Shown: in pieces, positions 1 to 11,595 of the stretch | How positions within the stretch are numbered: position 1 is the stretch's first letter | Layout: each line of letters begins with the position of its first letter | Source: Pyrus communis | Lineage: Eukaryota > Streptophyta > Magnoliopsida > Rosales > Rosaceae | Assembly (NCBI RefSeq): GCF_963583255.1 | Contig: NC_084806.1 | Coordinates: 11,372,817-11,436,816, forward strand | Direction: 5' to 3' | DNA: 64,000 bases | Translations under genes and position numbers: made by a program | Notes under the pieces: generated by a model | Seen by the model: the letters and a program-made list of their open reading frames with translations, nothing else | What the model was told of the DNA's origin: nothing | Database searches by the model: none

Positions 1-75
1 CTCCTGGGTCTACTATCATTTGATTTTCATCATTCTGTCTTCCAAATATCCTTATGTAAATAAGAACTTTTGCAG

Positions 76-1930
76 GGAGACAAAAATATCATCAAATTTG
101 AGGGAGATCACAATTCTCCACGACCTCAATTCTACTTTGATTCTATAAACATCTTTTTCCACAATGTTTTGCAACCCCCCGAAGATGAGGTTGGGGGAAC
201 ATTTTTTGACACTCTACATGGTACCTTTGGTAAGGTAAAAAAACTGTAATTCATCTGGCTGTAAGTTTCTATTGTATTAAAATTGCTAGATTTTATATTC
301 ACAGCCCTTCTCAAATGTTGACTGCTTTGCATGCAGGGTACTTGGAGAAGTGTGCACGCTGCTGATTATGATCATGGACGTTCAACTGCTTCTGCAGGTG
401 ATTAAAGTGCACTATTGTCTCTTTAACATCGCAAGTGCACAGGCTCCTTATTTGGCGACCTCTTTCTTACTCACTGCCCTGTTGATTACTTCTTACCTGC
501 AGAAGCAGCACCGAGCAGCGGCCAACAGGATGCCATTAGACAACTCCGGTCAAGAAGACCCATGAGTCGGATGGATGTTAGTAATTAGTTCGTTCTTAAT
601 TTTTCTTCCACAAATGAAAAACTGCTGCATTAATTTTTTTTTTTAATTTAAAAAAGAAAAAAAAAAAAAAAAAAAAAAAGAGTTTGCAGATATTTACAAC
701 TGTTAGAGAGGGGGGAAAGGCAGAAATTAGTTTTTTTGTTTTTTTGTGAATGATGGTTTAGTGTTCTGCAGGTGTATTAACTATATATATATTTTTTTCT
801 CTTTTGTTATCTTCTATCATTTTTCCTCAGGTACCTTCTGGTATTTCATCTACCGATGGCCAATCTGAATCCAAGGTATTTTGCCTTTTCTCTTCTTAAA
901 CTGCTTCCAAAATCCCAAATTTTTTTGCCTCATAATTAACATTACGCACTAACATGACATATGCCTGATCACGCAAAGAAAAAAGAAACCTATGTGCCAC
1001 TGTAGCAGATACTTGTGACAGATTGGTACATGATGTGGCTCAGAAATTTTATGGTGCATTGGTGCCTGAGTAGTTCAAAGTCATCTTGTCTGGTTTTATC
1101 TGTTAACTAGAAACGTAACAGAGTTAAACGTCTTGACTATCCATGGTGGTGCAGGATGGAAAAAGCGATAATGGCCCATCATCTTCTGATATGATTAGCT
1201 TTGAATTTGCAAATGGCAGTCCTTGTGGGCCCCATGTTCCGACCACGATGGATGATGATCAATATGTAGAATACCAGCTTGATGACCTGGCAGGTTTTCC
1301 AAGTGATGTTGATGAGGAAGAACGGGTGAGTCATATAATTGACCTAGATGTGGTCTGGATACAGGACATTTTTTGAATGACTGATGAATCAATTAACGTT
1401 TAACTCGTCCAAACTACCAGATGTTCATGGAAGCAGTGATCTTGTCGCTAAAAGATTTAGAAATGAGAGGCCCTCAGGCAGAAGAGCAACCACCAGGAGA
1501 TACCCCGGATTCCTTAAAGTCGTCACAAAAAGATGACCAGCAGGATTATGCATCTCCTGCAGAGAAGCGAGGGCTGTTGGAGACAGAATCTACTTCCACT
1601 TCAGTTGGGCACTTTGGATCCTTGAAAACAGAATCTTCTTCCACTTCAGTAAGTAAATCCCACGACTCGAGACCTGAAGATCAGTCTCGTACAAGAGTTC
1701 CGTCCACAGAACCTGCATTACAAACGCCTCTATCCATAATGGAGAATGGGAGCGCCGGGCCATCCAGCCGAAGCGATGCATCAGAAAGCATCCAAAGCTC
1801 TTCAGATGGTGACTTATCAGCCAAGACGACAGCCACTGTAACGGTGGTAAAAAATCCTGCAAGCAATGTCATGGATGGTTTGATACGTCGTTGGGATTTT
1901 AACTTCTTTAGAAACAACCACAGCCGATAG
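76..1930 (+). CDS. alpha/beta-hydrolase superfamily protein, 3' part only
   Basis: This is the last part of a plant alpha/beta-hydrolase (serine hydrolase fold) gene whose 5' exons lie left of the window. I join exons 76-234, 337-397, 503-576, 831-875, 1155-1325 and 1421-1930. All have GT-AG borders and keep one frame, giving 339 residues and a TAG stop. The first exon reads GDKNIIKFEGDHNSPRPQ; the GDHN histidine fits the last member of a hydrolase catalytic triad. The remainder is a long, low-complexity, Ser/Thr-rich tail ending in GLIRRWDFNFFRNNHSR. At the exon 5/6 junction the tail contains EEER-MFMEAVILSLKDLE, which matches a ubiquitin-interacting motif. The natural substrate is unknown. 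The family call rests on the GDHN segment and on recall of plant homologues (Arabidopsis At3g23540/At4g14290 type). The gene lies tail-to-tail with its right neighbour. Confidence 0.8.
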
Positions 1931-2563
1931 ATGACTCTTTTCCTTCCTTTATTTTTTCGTTTTCTCCGTAGACAATATGATTGTATTTGTTTGTAACTAA
2001 AGTGTCAGGCTTCATGATTTGTAAAATGCTCGTCTGGAAAAGCAAAAACCAAACCGAAAAAAAAAGAACGAAAAGAGTAGAAAGATTGCTTTGTAAAATT
2101 GTATTGATTTTTAGTTGTAACATAAAAAAAAATGGTTTCTTCTGGTTCCAGATTCTTGTTCAGTGTACACAACACAAATGAATATATTGTTTTGTTGTTC
2201 TTGGTGTTCTGATATGGGAAATTATTTTTCAATATATCTTCCTATGCCATGTCTAATTTTAAACAAGTGATAGTGGGGAAGCAGAAGCGGAATCAGAATC
2301 GAACTCGAGACCTCAGGTGCAAAGAGTTGAATGTTCTTAATTAAGTGATAATCTCGTGACAGAAGGCAACAACTTCCTCAATTAAGTAGAAATTTGAATG
2401 TTGATGGTATAATATAATCACATCTACAGATTACAGTACAAGAAGCTTTATCCAAAAAATAAAAGAATTTAATTATGTGTTACGTGAAGTGATTAACTTA
2501 AAGATTATTGGATTCCCACATATGTATTGAATTTGGTGATGCACTGCATTATTCTGCATTATT

Positions 2564-5280
2564 TCACCCTTCAGCTAGCAACCCCAATGCAGTCTCTACC
2601 AATGAATGGATCGTCGTGCTGTGCCGGCTCATTCCTACGGTACCAGAGAAAATGCTGAAGCTTTCGAGCTCTGCGGTTGTGTCCAGCACAAAATCCAGCT
2701 CCTTTTCCATCTCCAGAGTTCTGAAAATCTGAACATTTTCCGGTTTGTGTCTCATCATCCAGATTGCCAGTTCTATGGAAAACCTCCTTATTCTTGGAAC
2801 TTTGATTGGTGGATGCCTGTACCTCTTCAGGATCTGAACTAGTTCATTAGCCACTTCTGCCTCAGTAATTTCGGCTTTCTTAAACATGAGGCTTGATTCT
2901 TCGGGAGACAAGAATGCTAGAACCGGCGCAGCTAGTCCTACCATTACTTCCTGCAGTTTGTGATCTTCTGAAGTAATTGCTCGAAGCACCTGCAATCAAA
3001 GCCAAATGCATAAGAGATGAGTTTTTAGTGCAGACCTATTGTCACAGTTTGACATGTTATATTGTCAGATTGTCGATTTGGCAATCTAATATATCAGATT
3101 GTTCGACAAAAAAACATTACTTGTACGTAACATTTGTTAGTGCAGAATAAAATTACAGGCAGGTAATGTGACAAGGAAGAACTTACTGTAGGTGCTGCAT
3201 TTGTAATCCCCTTTAGCTGGTGGAAACAGTTCGAGCCATTGTAGGTGCACAAATTCCTCAGAATCCTAGCAGCATGCACGCTAACCAGTCGAACCTCTAG
3301 AGCTTCAACAAGGCTTTCGAGCACCCCCAATTTGAATATCCGCTGACAGTTATTCTTGCTCTCCAAAACCAGCATAGCCAGTGCTTCTCCGGCTTTGATC
3401 CTCACTTTATCATTCTTCAGCATTCCCTTGTTGAAGAAAATTTTGAATAACTCCTTAAGAACTCCACCTGTTCCTCCTACTCTCTCGGTTGCCTCCTCTT
3501 CCAACGCCAAACTTGTTAAGATTTCAATTCCCAATTGTTGCAGCATTGGCTGTTTCTCTCCATATCTCAGAATATCTCTGATATGGCTGATTGTGAAAAC
3601 TATCTCCGAAAGATTTCTCCTCAGATTCTTTCCTGTGTTGCCGGTCGTGCTTGCAAGCCTCTTCACCAACTGGAGGGATCGTTTCAGCGTCAGTGTCTGA
3701 TCGTTTGGCATAACAGTCACGTCTTTTAGGATCCTCTCGTCGGCATGTGTAAAATCTATGATCTTTGGCAGGAGGCCTCTTGTGTTTCCAATCTTCCCAC
3801 AGTTGTCGTGGACACGCGCAAGTTTCTTCAGAATAAGCAATCCCAAATGGTTGAATGTCAAGAATCCGTAGTTTGCGTGGTCAGAAATGATCCTCTTCTC
3901 ACTGATCTCATCAGCTGGACCACTTGAGCTCCTGCATGTTTGGAGCAGAGATGAGATTGATTCCATTGCGCCAGGAACTCCAGCTACTCGAATGGAGTTC
4001 TGCTTTTTGCCAGCCAGTTTCGACAAAATCTCTGCTGCTGACCGTCTGATTTCCTCCTCCTCTTGATCTGTCCAATTCAGTATCTCAACCAATCGTTCAA
4101 TGACTGCAATATTAATACCAATCTTCTGCAATGTATCATCTGAATACCGCTGGTTCATTGAAAACTGTCGAAGAATTTTTGCTCCAATGAGCTGTTCATC
4201 GGTGGAATTCGAGCCCAATAAGTCCATTCCAAAAGTAACCATATCCATCTGCAGTCCATCAAAAATGCTTCCATTCACACACCTCGAATACGCGTCATAA
4301 AAAAATCTCCTAATCGAGACCATCCCCGAAGGCCCCAAATCACACTCTTTGTTCACCTCCTCCAACAATTTACAACAGCTTATCATAAACTCACAGTAAG
4401 CTTTCTCCATGAGAAACAGCAGAGCTTCCGCCAATGCTAACGAATAAAAAATACTCAGTGCAAACTGCCTGTTGCTCTTGTTAGTGTTCCCCTTTTCAAC
4501 CTCTCCATAGTTGTGGTTCACGAGCTTCACCAGCGAAAGAGCCACACATGATGAGGCGGACAGGAGCTGGAGCCAGTAGAGCAGCTTACTTATATGTTTT
4601 GCGCAAAAAAACCAGTGTGCGTAAGGCAGGAGAGGGACTTCCGAGCTTGTCCAAGTCCGGTCTATCTTCCCCTGAAGATCAGAGTTCCGCGAAAACACTG
4701 AATTGTCATTGGTCCTCGCAATGTCTCTGCTGTGTTGGCTTTGTTTCCTGAGTGCAAGGTTCTGCACAGGCCTGAAAACTGCTCTGATGTTGTGGATCAC
4801 GGAGCTTGAGCTGATTTGCAGAGCGCGAAAGCTGTTGATTCCAGCGTCAGTTATGGACCATGTGGCCTGGTGCTGCCACTCAAGCTCGTGGCTCCTGCTG
4901 AAGATTCGTGTCCCTTCTATCAGCAAAATGATTGTGATGAACCAGAAGTCGGTCTGGTCTAATTCAATGGCGAAACCGCCTAGCAGAACCACCGTTGCCC
5001 AGATGAACCCGAGGGTTCCTAGGCCGGTTGCTACCTTTTCGAGCACTGCTAGGCGGAGCGCGAAAAGGGTCAGTTTTTTCTCTGGTGCTGGAACTGGTTG
5101 TGCAGTTGGAGAAGCAACGGAAGCTGCTGCGCTGCTGTCTCTCTTCTCAATGCTGCTCTGAGGCTCGAACATTGTGCTGAAAGTGGCGCTGCTTGTTTCG
5201 TTGAGACGTCGATGAAGAAGCTCGTCAATCTGCAAATGAATGCTTCTTTCACCTTCTCCTGAGTTATCGCACTCAACCAT
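2564..5280 (-). CDS. armadillo-repeat protein with N-terminal membrane segments
   Basis: Two exons, complement(join(2564-2989,3187-5280)), encode 839 residues. The single intron is GT-AG (donor at 3186/3185, acceptor AG at 2991/2990). The start is the first ATG after a CT-rich leader. The N-terminal 60 residues are polar. Hydrophobic segments at about 86-104, 111-125, 234-252 and 272-290 look like membrane spans. From about residue 350 to the end the protein is a series of leucine-rich helical pairs typical of ARM repeats (for example AAEILSKLAGKKQNSIRVAG and KAGEALAMLVLESKNNCQRI). I recognise it as the plant-specific uncharacterised ARM family (At5g18980/At3g06210/At4g14280 type, from memory). 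No biochemical role is known to me. It is transcribed away from the guanylate kinase promoter and converges on the hydrolase gene. Confidence 0.85.
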
Positions 5281-5283
5281 GTT

Positions 5284-5284
<1 letters not shown>

Positions 5285-5316
<32 letters not shown>
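5285..5316. repeat. (CT)n microsatellite in 5' leader of the ARM gene
   Basis: Sixteen CT units lie immediately 5' of the ATG of the ARM-repeat gene, so its mRNA leader would carry a GA tract. GA/CT tracts are common in plant 5' UTRs. The following 400 bases, to about 5740, are the likely leader and proximal promoter; no clear TATA box was assigned. Confidence 0.8.
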
Positions 5317-5321
<5 letters not shown>

Positions 5322-5753
5322 CTTCTCTTTGTTACTTTAAAAGTAAATAGAGGATTAGGTAATATTAGCTCTTCAGAATTAGTTTGAAGGCCGCAAAAAC
5401 ACCCGCAACCCTCAAATCCGAAGCTACTTTCTCTATCTGTGTGTCGATTTTCGACGGAATATGATTGTGTTGAAGAAGAAGATGAAAGAATTTTGGTTTG
5501 GTTTTGAAGTTGTAGAAAAGGAGGAGGGGATGGGTTTATAAACAAGGAGGGAGGAAGAGAAGCTTGGGGAGCACGTTTAATCTGTGGAAATGGAGAGGAA
5601 AGAGTGAACGTCATATTTTGCTTTTCTATTTTCCCTCTTGTTTTCCTCCTAAGTTTGTTATGTTTTGTTGGAGAATCAATTTTTGCTCGTCCTAGATTCA
5701 ATGTCTCTCTGTGGATTAGCCAAATTAGTTCGAGCAATATCTTTCTCTTGTTG

Positions 5754-5896
5754 AGTATATAAGGATATTGTTGCTATGACATCTTGTACCAATCATACAA
5801 TTATGCGTGTAAGTTTTGTATATATATCATGAGAATACTGTTGCTGTAGTGTCTCGTACTAATCATATAATTATGTGTGTAAGTTTTGTATATATG
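5754..5896. repeat. tandem duplication of about 70 bp
   Basis: Two adjacent, slightly diverged copies share the blocks tactgttgctgt/tattgttgctat, aatcata-aattatg and gtgtaagttttgtatatat. The first runs from about 5754 to 5828 and the second from about 5829 to 5896. It is a simple local duplication with no coding content. Confidence 0.75.
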
Positions 5897-6258
5897 GCAC
5901 TATATAATTTGCTCTCATAACTTAGAATCGCTTATGAGAAAACCAAAAAGAAAAAAAGGGTGGTGCCAGCTCAAGAAATTGCTTGGTGTTTTTCTCTCAA
6001 CTTACCATTTCTCCATGCATCATAGCTTGTTGGAGACATTGACTTCTACTTTTTTTTTATTTTTTAATCTCTCTAAAAACAATGTGTTCCAAAAAGTCAC
6101 TCTTATTCGATTGCAAAGAGTTTGATCTATATATAAAAACAATTTATTAAACACACAAAAAAAAAAATTAATGCATGTCAAACTATAATTGGTCTATAAA
6201 GAAGAAGAAGCCAAATATTTTCCTTCTGGTTTGACCATTTTTAGATATATTGACATAG

Positions 6259-6426
6259 AACCATGCTTCACTGCTGAAAGAAAAGCAGCAAGTGCTGATG
6301 AAATCCAATTACAAACGAACAAGTGTCCTATTATAGTTTCTAATTTCAATTATTTAGACACGTGTCCATTTGTGATTGACTTTTCAAAAGCACTTGCTGC
6401 TCTTATTTCATCAACGAAGCATGGTT
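6259..6426. repeat. long imperfect inverted repeat (foldback element)
   Basis: The left arm begins aaccatgcttc and contains agcagcaagtgct. The right arm is its imperfect reverse complement and ends agcacttgctgctc...gaagcatggtt. The arms are about 70 nt each, with roughly 80 percent identity by eye and a short loop near 6340-6355. A transcript would fold into one long hairpin. It is most simply a small MITE; a small-RNA precursor is possible but not shown. No flanking target-site duplication was established. Confidence 0.7.
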
Positions 6427-9337
6427 AATTGACATGTCTTTTAATTATATACAAGTAGCTTCTAATCAATAATTTTCTCCTAGTCTTGCTCTTATTGGAT
6501 AAACATTCCAATGAAATGCTAATTATGCCAACTAAGCATCTGCAGATAGTTAGGATATAAGGACATAATTAATGTTATCAAACTAACCACTTGTTCAACG
6601 CTAATTAAGATTTGATGAACCAAAATTTGAATCCTAATTAAATAATTTAAAACTCCATCTAATCATATACATGCATAAGCCAGCATCACTGTTCGTCTAA
6701 GATAAAAAAACTGGATTATTAAAAATAAAATAAAATCGTTTAATATGTAGGATCCGATTGGCAAAGTAGTTGGTTGTGGCTTGCAGAAAAGGGTTACGAG
6801 TTCATTTGTGTTAAGTTAAGGGCTCAGATGGGTCCCACTCCCTGCTCTCCTCCAGCCCCTACAATCCCTCTGAGTTTGAGTGCACGGATCCCCATCTCTG
6901 TCGAAGAGTATTTTCGGCTGCAACTAAAAGGCAGTGGGTTTTGTTTAAAAAAATTAAAAAAAGGCAGTGGCTTTTAGTTTCCGTTTATTTGGAATACCAC
7001 TTCGTGATTTTATTAATCTATTAAATTACGTTAAATGTGTTTGTTTTCTATTAATAAATCTCGAAATATGATATAGCATCAGTGTCACTCTCTCATACCA
7101 TATACATGTAAAATGATACATTACGTGACTAGTGTTCTAGATACGCATGAAAATTACTCAAGCTTGGGAATTGGGATTTTATATATAGATTTCTCGAACT
7201 TTGAAGTGTTTTGTATAAAACTTTAAACTTATACTGGTTGACTTTTATTTTTTATGTTATCAACATCAGAACATTCTTGTTTCTGCTTGGTCTTTGAACA
7301 ATGCAAACCTGCAATCAATCCTGCAAGCCTGAAACAATTTAGCACATTTAATAGAAAATAACTCATAGCAGAGAGAAGGAAAAAAAGAATGTTGTATGAT
7401 CAATGAGAAAAACAAAATACCGAGAAGAACTTACCTGCAACCAGGACGCCATTGTAATTGTATTCCAAACCAATCAAGTATTTGATTGTTTCGGGACACC
7501 GCCACAATTGCATCTAAGTTTTAGGTAATCTTTCCGTAATAGTGGAATGAGTGGTGGAAGCAACATTTAAGAATTGGGTATTGATTGAGTCTGCTGTTTT
7601 GGGTAGATTTCAAGTTTAAGGTGCTGGGCGTTGAATGAGTCCCTGTGGATTAGGTGTGTTCAAATGTTGGTGGTAGTAGGTTTAGGAGGGCAGATGCTTG
7701 AGTAAGATAATTTGGCTGTGCTAGGGAGGAAGACATACTTTAGACAACTTGATCAAATTCTTCTACCTAATCTGGCTGTGCTAGGGAGCTCGGTCATGAC
7801 CAATCTTCCCGAGGGGCTGCATCGAAAGTTCGAAACTATCAACGATATCAACTCAACACGTAGAATTGAATCTTCAATTCAGAATGAGATACATATGTCG
7901 TTAGAGACGAAAATTTTCATCACCATTCAAAGCTTTTGTAGCGCAAGTACCGAATACACCTAGATAGTCATAGACGAATAATTCTTCTTCTTTTGGTGTT
8001 CCACAAAATCTCTAGAACGTGGGGACTTTCAGAAAACTCAAACAAGAGGCCGGCTACAAAAGCAACTAGATTACCATTTCCATGTCTTTCCACTGTTATC
8101 ATCTAGAATAGTAGTACCAGTCGCTAACATACGTAAAAAACAGATAGCAGCATATACCTTTTAATGTACCAACTGATATGACAACGTTCTCTGGCCTTTT
8201 CACAACAAACAGAATGCAGCAAAAACAAGCAGTACTAGGCACTTCAGGTCCCTCTCTTAGCCAAATTCCAGCTCAAAGTAGAAAAAACTTAATTGTACCT
8301 GGAAGCTTGTTAAGCTATAGGATGGCTAGAGGAAGTCAATGTTAGCAAACGTCAGCGCTTAATCAATAAAATTTAATACAAACAACAAGATGACAACGGG
8401 GTAGGGTTGAATTATGAACTTAACCACTTTAACATCATCATGAAACATAGCCGTCTATATATTGCAAAACACAAAATTGACAAACAAAACCAGATAAACT
8501 CTTTGAACCAGTTGAGCAAAACATGGGGAATAGGCAGGTTGAGCACACATGATTTGACCTTTAGACGGCCATGAATGATATCTGATAGCAAGGAGATTGA
8601 AACCAGATTTCACTCTAAACATGCCAAGCTAATATATTGATTTCTCCAATTCACCTATTTAAATGCCGGCTAATATACAAAGATAGGACTTCTGTAAACG
8701 TTGGCTAACATATGAGTCAGTTGTTACAAATGTATCTTAAACCAGCAAAGCCAGTGCAAAGTGAAGCACTTTGGTTCAGTATGGAGCACATTAGTTATCA
8801 AAGAGTTGTATAGCAAAAAAACGAATGTCACTTCTTAATGCTTATCTTGTAACAAACTCATTTTACTAAAACTTCATGCCATAAACATCTCCAACGAACC
8901 TGAATATTTCGTAATCAAAGTACCTTTCATTACTTAGTGCATCAAGTCCGACCATATCTAACACTGTACGATTAAGGATCACTAGTGCGGATGCATGATT
9001 AATAAAGAGAACTTCGATAAACATAATAGCTTGGTTCCGATTTCTTGAACAAATTGTTTTAATATATCGCATTTAAAAGACACAATGACTGCAAAAAATG
9101 ATGTAACACATTGTGATTCTGTGAACTGCAACTACTTAAAGCAGTTGATTTTCCCAAGTTCTAAACTTCACATTCCAATTGCCACAAACTAAACAACTTC
9201 CTACGAAACAATTAGAACTTGGATTATTGCGTTCATTGTTCCACATGCGAAACTAATCCATTCAAATTGAACAATTTATAACTAAAATTAAACTCGAAAA
9301 ACACAAATTCGATCCGCTACCACATTTACCTCCACAG

Positions 9338-10225
9338 CTATATCACAGACCTCTTCTGCTGCACCTTAGCTTTCTCCGCATCGATAATGGACTCCACCAA
9401 CTTAACCGCATTGTCCAACCTCCCCTCCGCATTCACCACAACATAATCGAAATTCTTAACATGCTTCACCTCCTCCCTAGCCATGGCAACCCTCACAAGA
9501 AGCGACTCCTTTGTCTCGGTTTTTCGATCAATCAGCCTCTCCACAAGCTTGGCCTCACTCTCTGCCATAAAAAATATGAAAACGGCGGAATTCCCAAGAA
9601 TCTTCCTCAGTGTTTGAGCACCCTGGATGTCGACCCTCAAAACGATGTCGTACCCTTTCCCCAATTCCTCCCTAATCTGCTGTTTGGGGATCCCCTTGTA
9701 GTCCCCGTACACCAACGCGTACTCCAGAAGCTCGTTCCTTTCCACCATTGTCAAAAACTCCTCTTTACTCACAAAATAGTAATCTTTGCCGTGAACTTCG
9801 CCGGGCCGCGTTGGGCGGGTCGTCGCCGTCACCACGAAATGCAAGTTCTCGTTGGAATCCTTGAGCTTTTTTATGACGGCGTCCTTCCCGACGCCGCTGG
9901 GGCCACTGATGACGATGATTAGGGGGCTGGGGCTGGGCCAGAGCGGCTCGGAGCTGAAGGCCGAGCCCAGAGAGGCCTCCAGAGCGCGGAGGAGCTCGGA
10001 GCGGTCGGCTCTTTCGACGTGGGGAATGGGAACCGAACCGGGTCGGCGGGCGTCGCCCATATGGGAGGATAAGGATCGGGTGTTGGGGGGAAGTGACTGT
10101 GAGGGGGTGGGTTTCGGGTAGCGGCGGAGGAGGGAGTTGGGGGTTTGGAGGATTTTGGGGCGGAGGTGGAGGAGGGGAGGAGGGGAGGAGCGAGAGAGAG
10201 AGGTGGCGAGGAATCTGCGAAACAT
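9338..10225 (-). CDS. guanylate kinase, organelle-targeted type
   Basis: An intronless 295-residue protein. It phosphorylates GMP (and dGMP) to GDP with ATP, feeding organellar nucleotide pools. The P-loop GPSGVGKD sits at residues 108-115, followed by [17 protein letters not shown] (the GMP-binding segment with its Arg and Tyr), YGDYKGIP and DIQGAQTLR, all hallmarks of the guanylate kinase fold. The first 55 residues are rich in Ser, Pro and Arg with almost no acidic residues, which fits a plastid or mitochondrial transit peptide. A second Met (residue 56, [11 protein letters not shown]) could give an untargeted form. It corresponds to the plastid GK-3 type (At3g06200, from memory). The upstream gene BPM diverges from it across 2.4 kb. 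Confidence 0.93.
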   Translation of the reverse strand: MFRRFLATSLSRSSPPPLLHLRPKILQTPNSLLRRYPKPTPSQSLPPNTRSLSSHMGDARRPGSVPIPHVERADRSELLRALEASLGSAFSSEPLWPSPSPLIIVISGPSGVGKDAVIKKLKDSNENLHFVVTATTRPTRPGEVHGKDYYFVSKEEFLTMVERNELLEYALVYGDYKGIPKQQIREELGKGYDIVLRVDIQGAQTLRKILGNSAVFIFFMAESEAKLVERLIDRKTETKESLLVRVAMAREEVKHVKNFDYVVVNAEGRLDNAVKLVESIIDAEKAKVQQKRSVI

Positions 10226-10710
10226 AGAGAGGGAGAGAGAGAATGTGGGAGTGCACTATATGGGGTTGGGGAAGCAGAGCATGGAATCGAAGCTCTGTGG
10301 TTATCGGATAAATTAAACTCTCTGATAATCTTAATTTTCTCTAAATGGAGGCAAAAATGGGAGGGGAATGTTCGAAACTCGGTCCTCGGGCGTGGGATAA
10401 ATGCTTAATACCACTAAAACTAAACATTTCATTATTCGTTTTTCCTAGTTGTGAAAAGATTCTTACAATCAACAAGTGACTGATTGAGCGCTTGAATGTG
10501 TACATATAGTACGGCTAATCCATAAAACAAGTGTAAAATTCCGTTGGAAATGTTCTAAAATCCCACCGGAGGTATGAGCAGATAGCTGACTTGGAATTGG
10601 ACCACAATAAAAACAATAATCCAAAACAATTCAGTTTGTAGCATTTAATGCATGAAGGAAAGCATTTTCCAAGTTTTGGCCATTGTTTGCAGTGTGTAAA
10701 TAGTACTTGA

Positions 10711-10959
10711 TGTTTTGCAAAGCTGTGATTAGCATTGTTAGTGGGCAATGCAAAACAACGTAGTCGTTGGGGCCTGGATTTCGACATTGTCGAGGGTGAA
10801 AGACATAACTGAGTAGGTTCAACTTTTGAATGTTGCAGACTACTACCTTAAAGAAGTCTTTTAGAGGCATCAGACAACCTTAAAGACGATTGCCTTTTAA
10901 TATATGTCGTGTTGGTGTTGTTGAGACGAAGCTGAGACGAAGACAGGAGGACCCCAAAA
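10711..10959 (+). pseudogene. partial duplicate of BPM (intron 1 end plus start of exon 2)
   Basis: This stretch matches 13561-13870 inside the BPM gene. Shared blocks include gcattgttagtg, gggcctggatttc, cataactgagta, ttcaacttttg, atgttgcag, aagtcttttagaggcatcaga and gtcgtgttggtgttgtt. It therefore copies the end of intron 1, its acceptor and about 90 bases of exon 2. The intron in the real gene has about 75 extra bases (near 13640-13710) that the fragment lacks. The exon part has small indels and is followed by unrelated sequence, so it cannot encode the domain. It lies 2.8 kb upstream on the same strand. Confidence 0.8.
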
Positions 10960-11334
10960 CCAACCATTGCTTGAAGGCGATCAGTCGGAAGAGCTACTAA
11001 TTAATGCCGGTGATGCGAAGGTGGTGCAGGGTTGTCCTAGACGCAGACCGGCCTATCAACTAGGTATATAGCATGAAACAACAACCCTAGCTAATGGCTC
11101 TCCGGGGAAAGAACAATTCCAAATTCAACACACACGATCAAATTGCAACATTCTTCCTTCAAAATTAAAAAAGTATTTCCATATGAGAAAATGAGTGTCA
11201 AATGTTGTTTGGTATTCAAGTAGTACTTCACGTATCATAAAAGAAGTAGAGAGATTCATAAAAGTATAACATTTTTCCTCCACTTGTATTATGAAATGTG
11301 GAGTACCTCTTGAATACCTAGTACTTTCCAAAAT

Positions 11335-11595
11335 GTGATGCTAGAGAGGCTATCTATTTGAATCATATTTTATAAACCACATTACGTGGCAGTTGATTGT
11401 TGGGTTCTTTGATTAAATCACTATAGAAATGAGGGTGATGCTAAAGAGATTATCCACTTGAAGTCTTGGACCATATTTTGTAGACCACATGATATGACAG
11501 TTGATGTTTGACTTCATTGTTATATCATTGAAGGAGGAATCCAACCATGAACCGCTGCATCAAGTGGTCTAAAAACATGGTCTCTCTTAAAGGTG
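11335..11595. repeat. two adjacent copies of a MITE-like repeat
   Basis: Two head-to-tail copies begin tgatgctagagaggctatc (about 11335) and tgatgctaaagagattatcc (about 11435). Both contain a block related to accatattttgtagaccacat, then cagttgat. The second copy continues to a terminus related to the start in inverted orientation (tttttagaccac-like arms, ending near gtctctctta). The first copy is truncated at its 3' side. Non-coding. Confidence 0.55.

Larger units (their letters stand above)
5741..9337. other. intergenic region, ARM gene promoter side to guanylate kinase 3' end
   Basis: No convincing gene. It holds a direct duplication (5754-5896) and a long foldback (6259-6426). A short duplicated motif, ggctgtgctaggga, occurs near 7710 and 7773. 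On the minus strand near 7453-7436 there is an ATG followed five codons later by CAG|GTAAGT. That resembles a first exon, but no partner exon could be identified. The small open frame at 8866-9072 (minus) matches nothing I know and may be 3' flank of the kinase gene. Confidence 0.6.

Noticed and set aside
4703..5161. 152-residue plus-strand open frame
   Set aside because: Exact antisense shadow of the first exon of the ARM-repeat gene, which has strong coding features on the other strand.
6259..6426. Annotation of the foldback as a microRNA gene
   Set aside because: Structure alone is not enough. No known mature miRNA was recognised in either arm, and a MITE explains it equally well.
7436..7460. 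Minus-strand ATG followed by CAG|GTAAGT, like a first exon MASWLQ
   Set aside because: No downstream coding exon in a matching phase could be found on the minus strand down to 5800, so no gene is called.
8866..9072. 68-residue minus-strand open frame
   Set aside because: No known domain, no splice context and AT-rich; within expected random length for this composition.
9461..10408. Plus-strand open frames over the guanylate kinase region
   Set aside because: They lie opposite the clear guanylate kinase frame and contain no recognisable domain; the GC-rich 5' part of that gene keeps several frames open.
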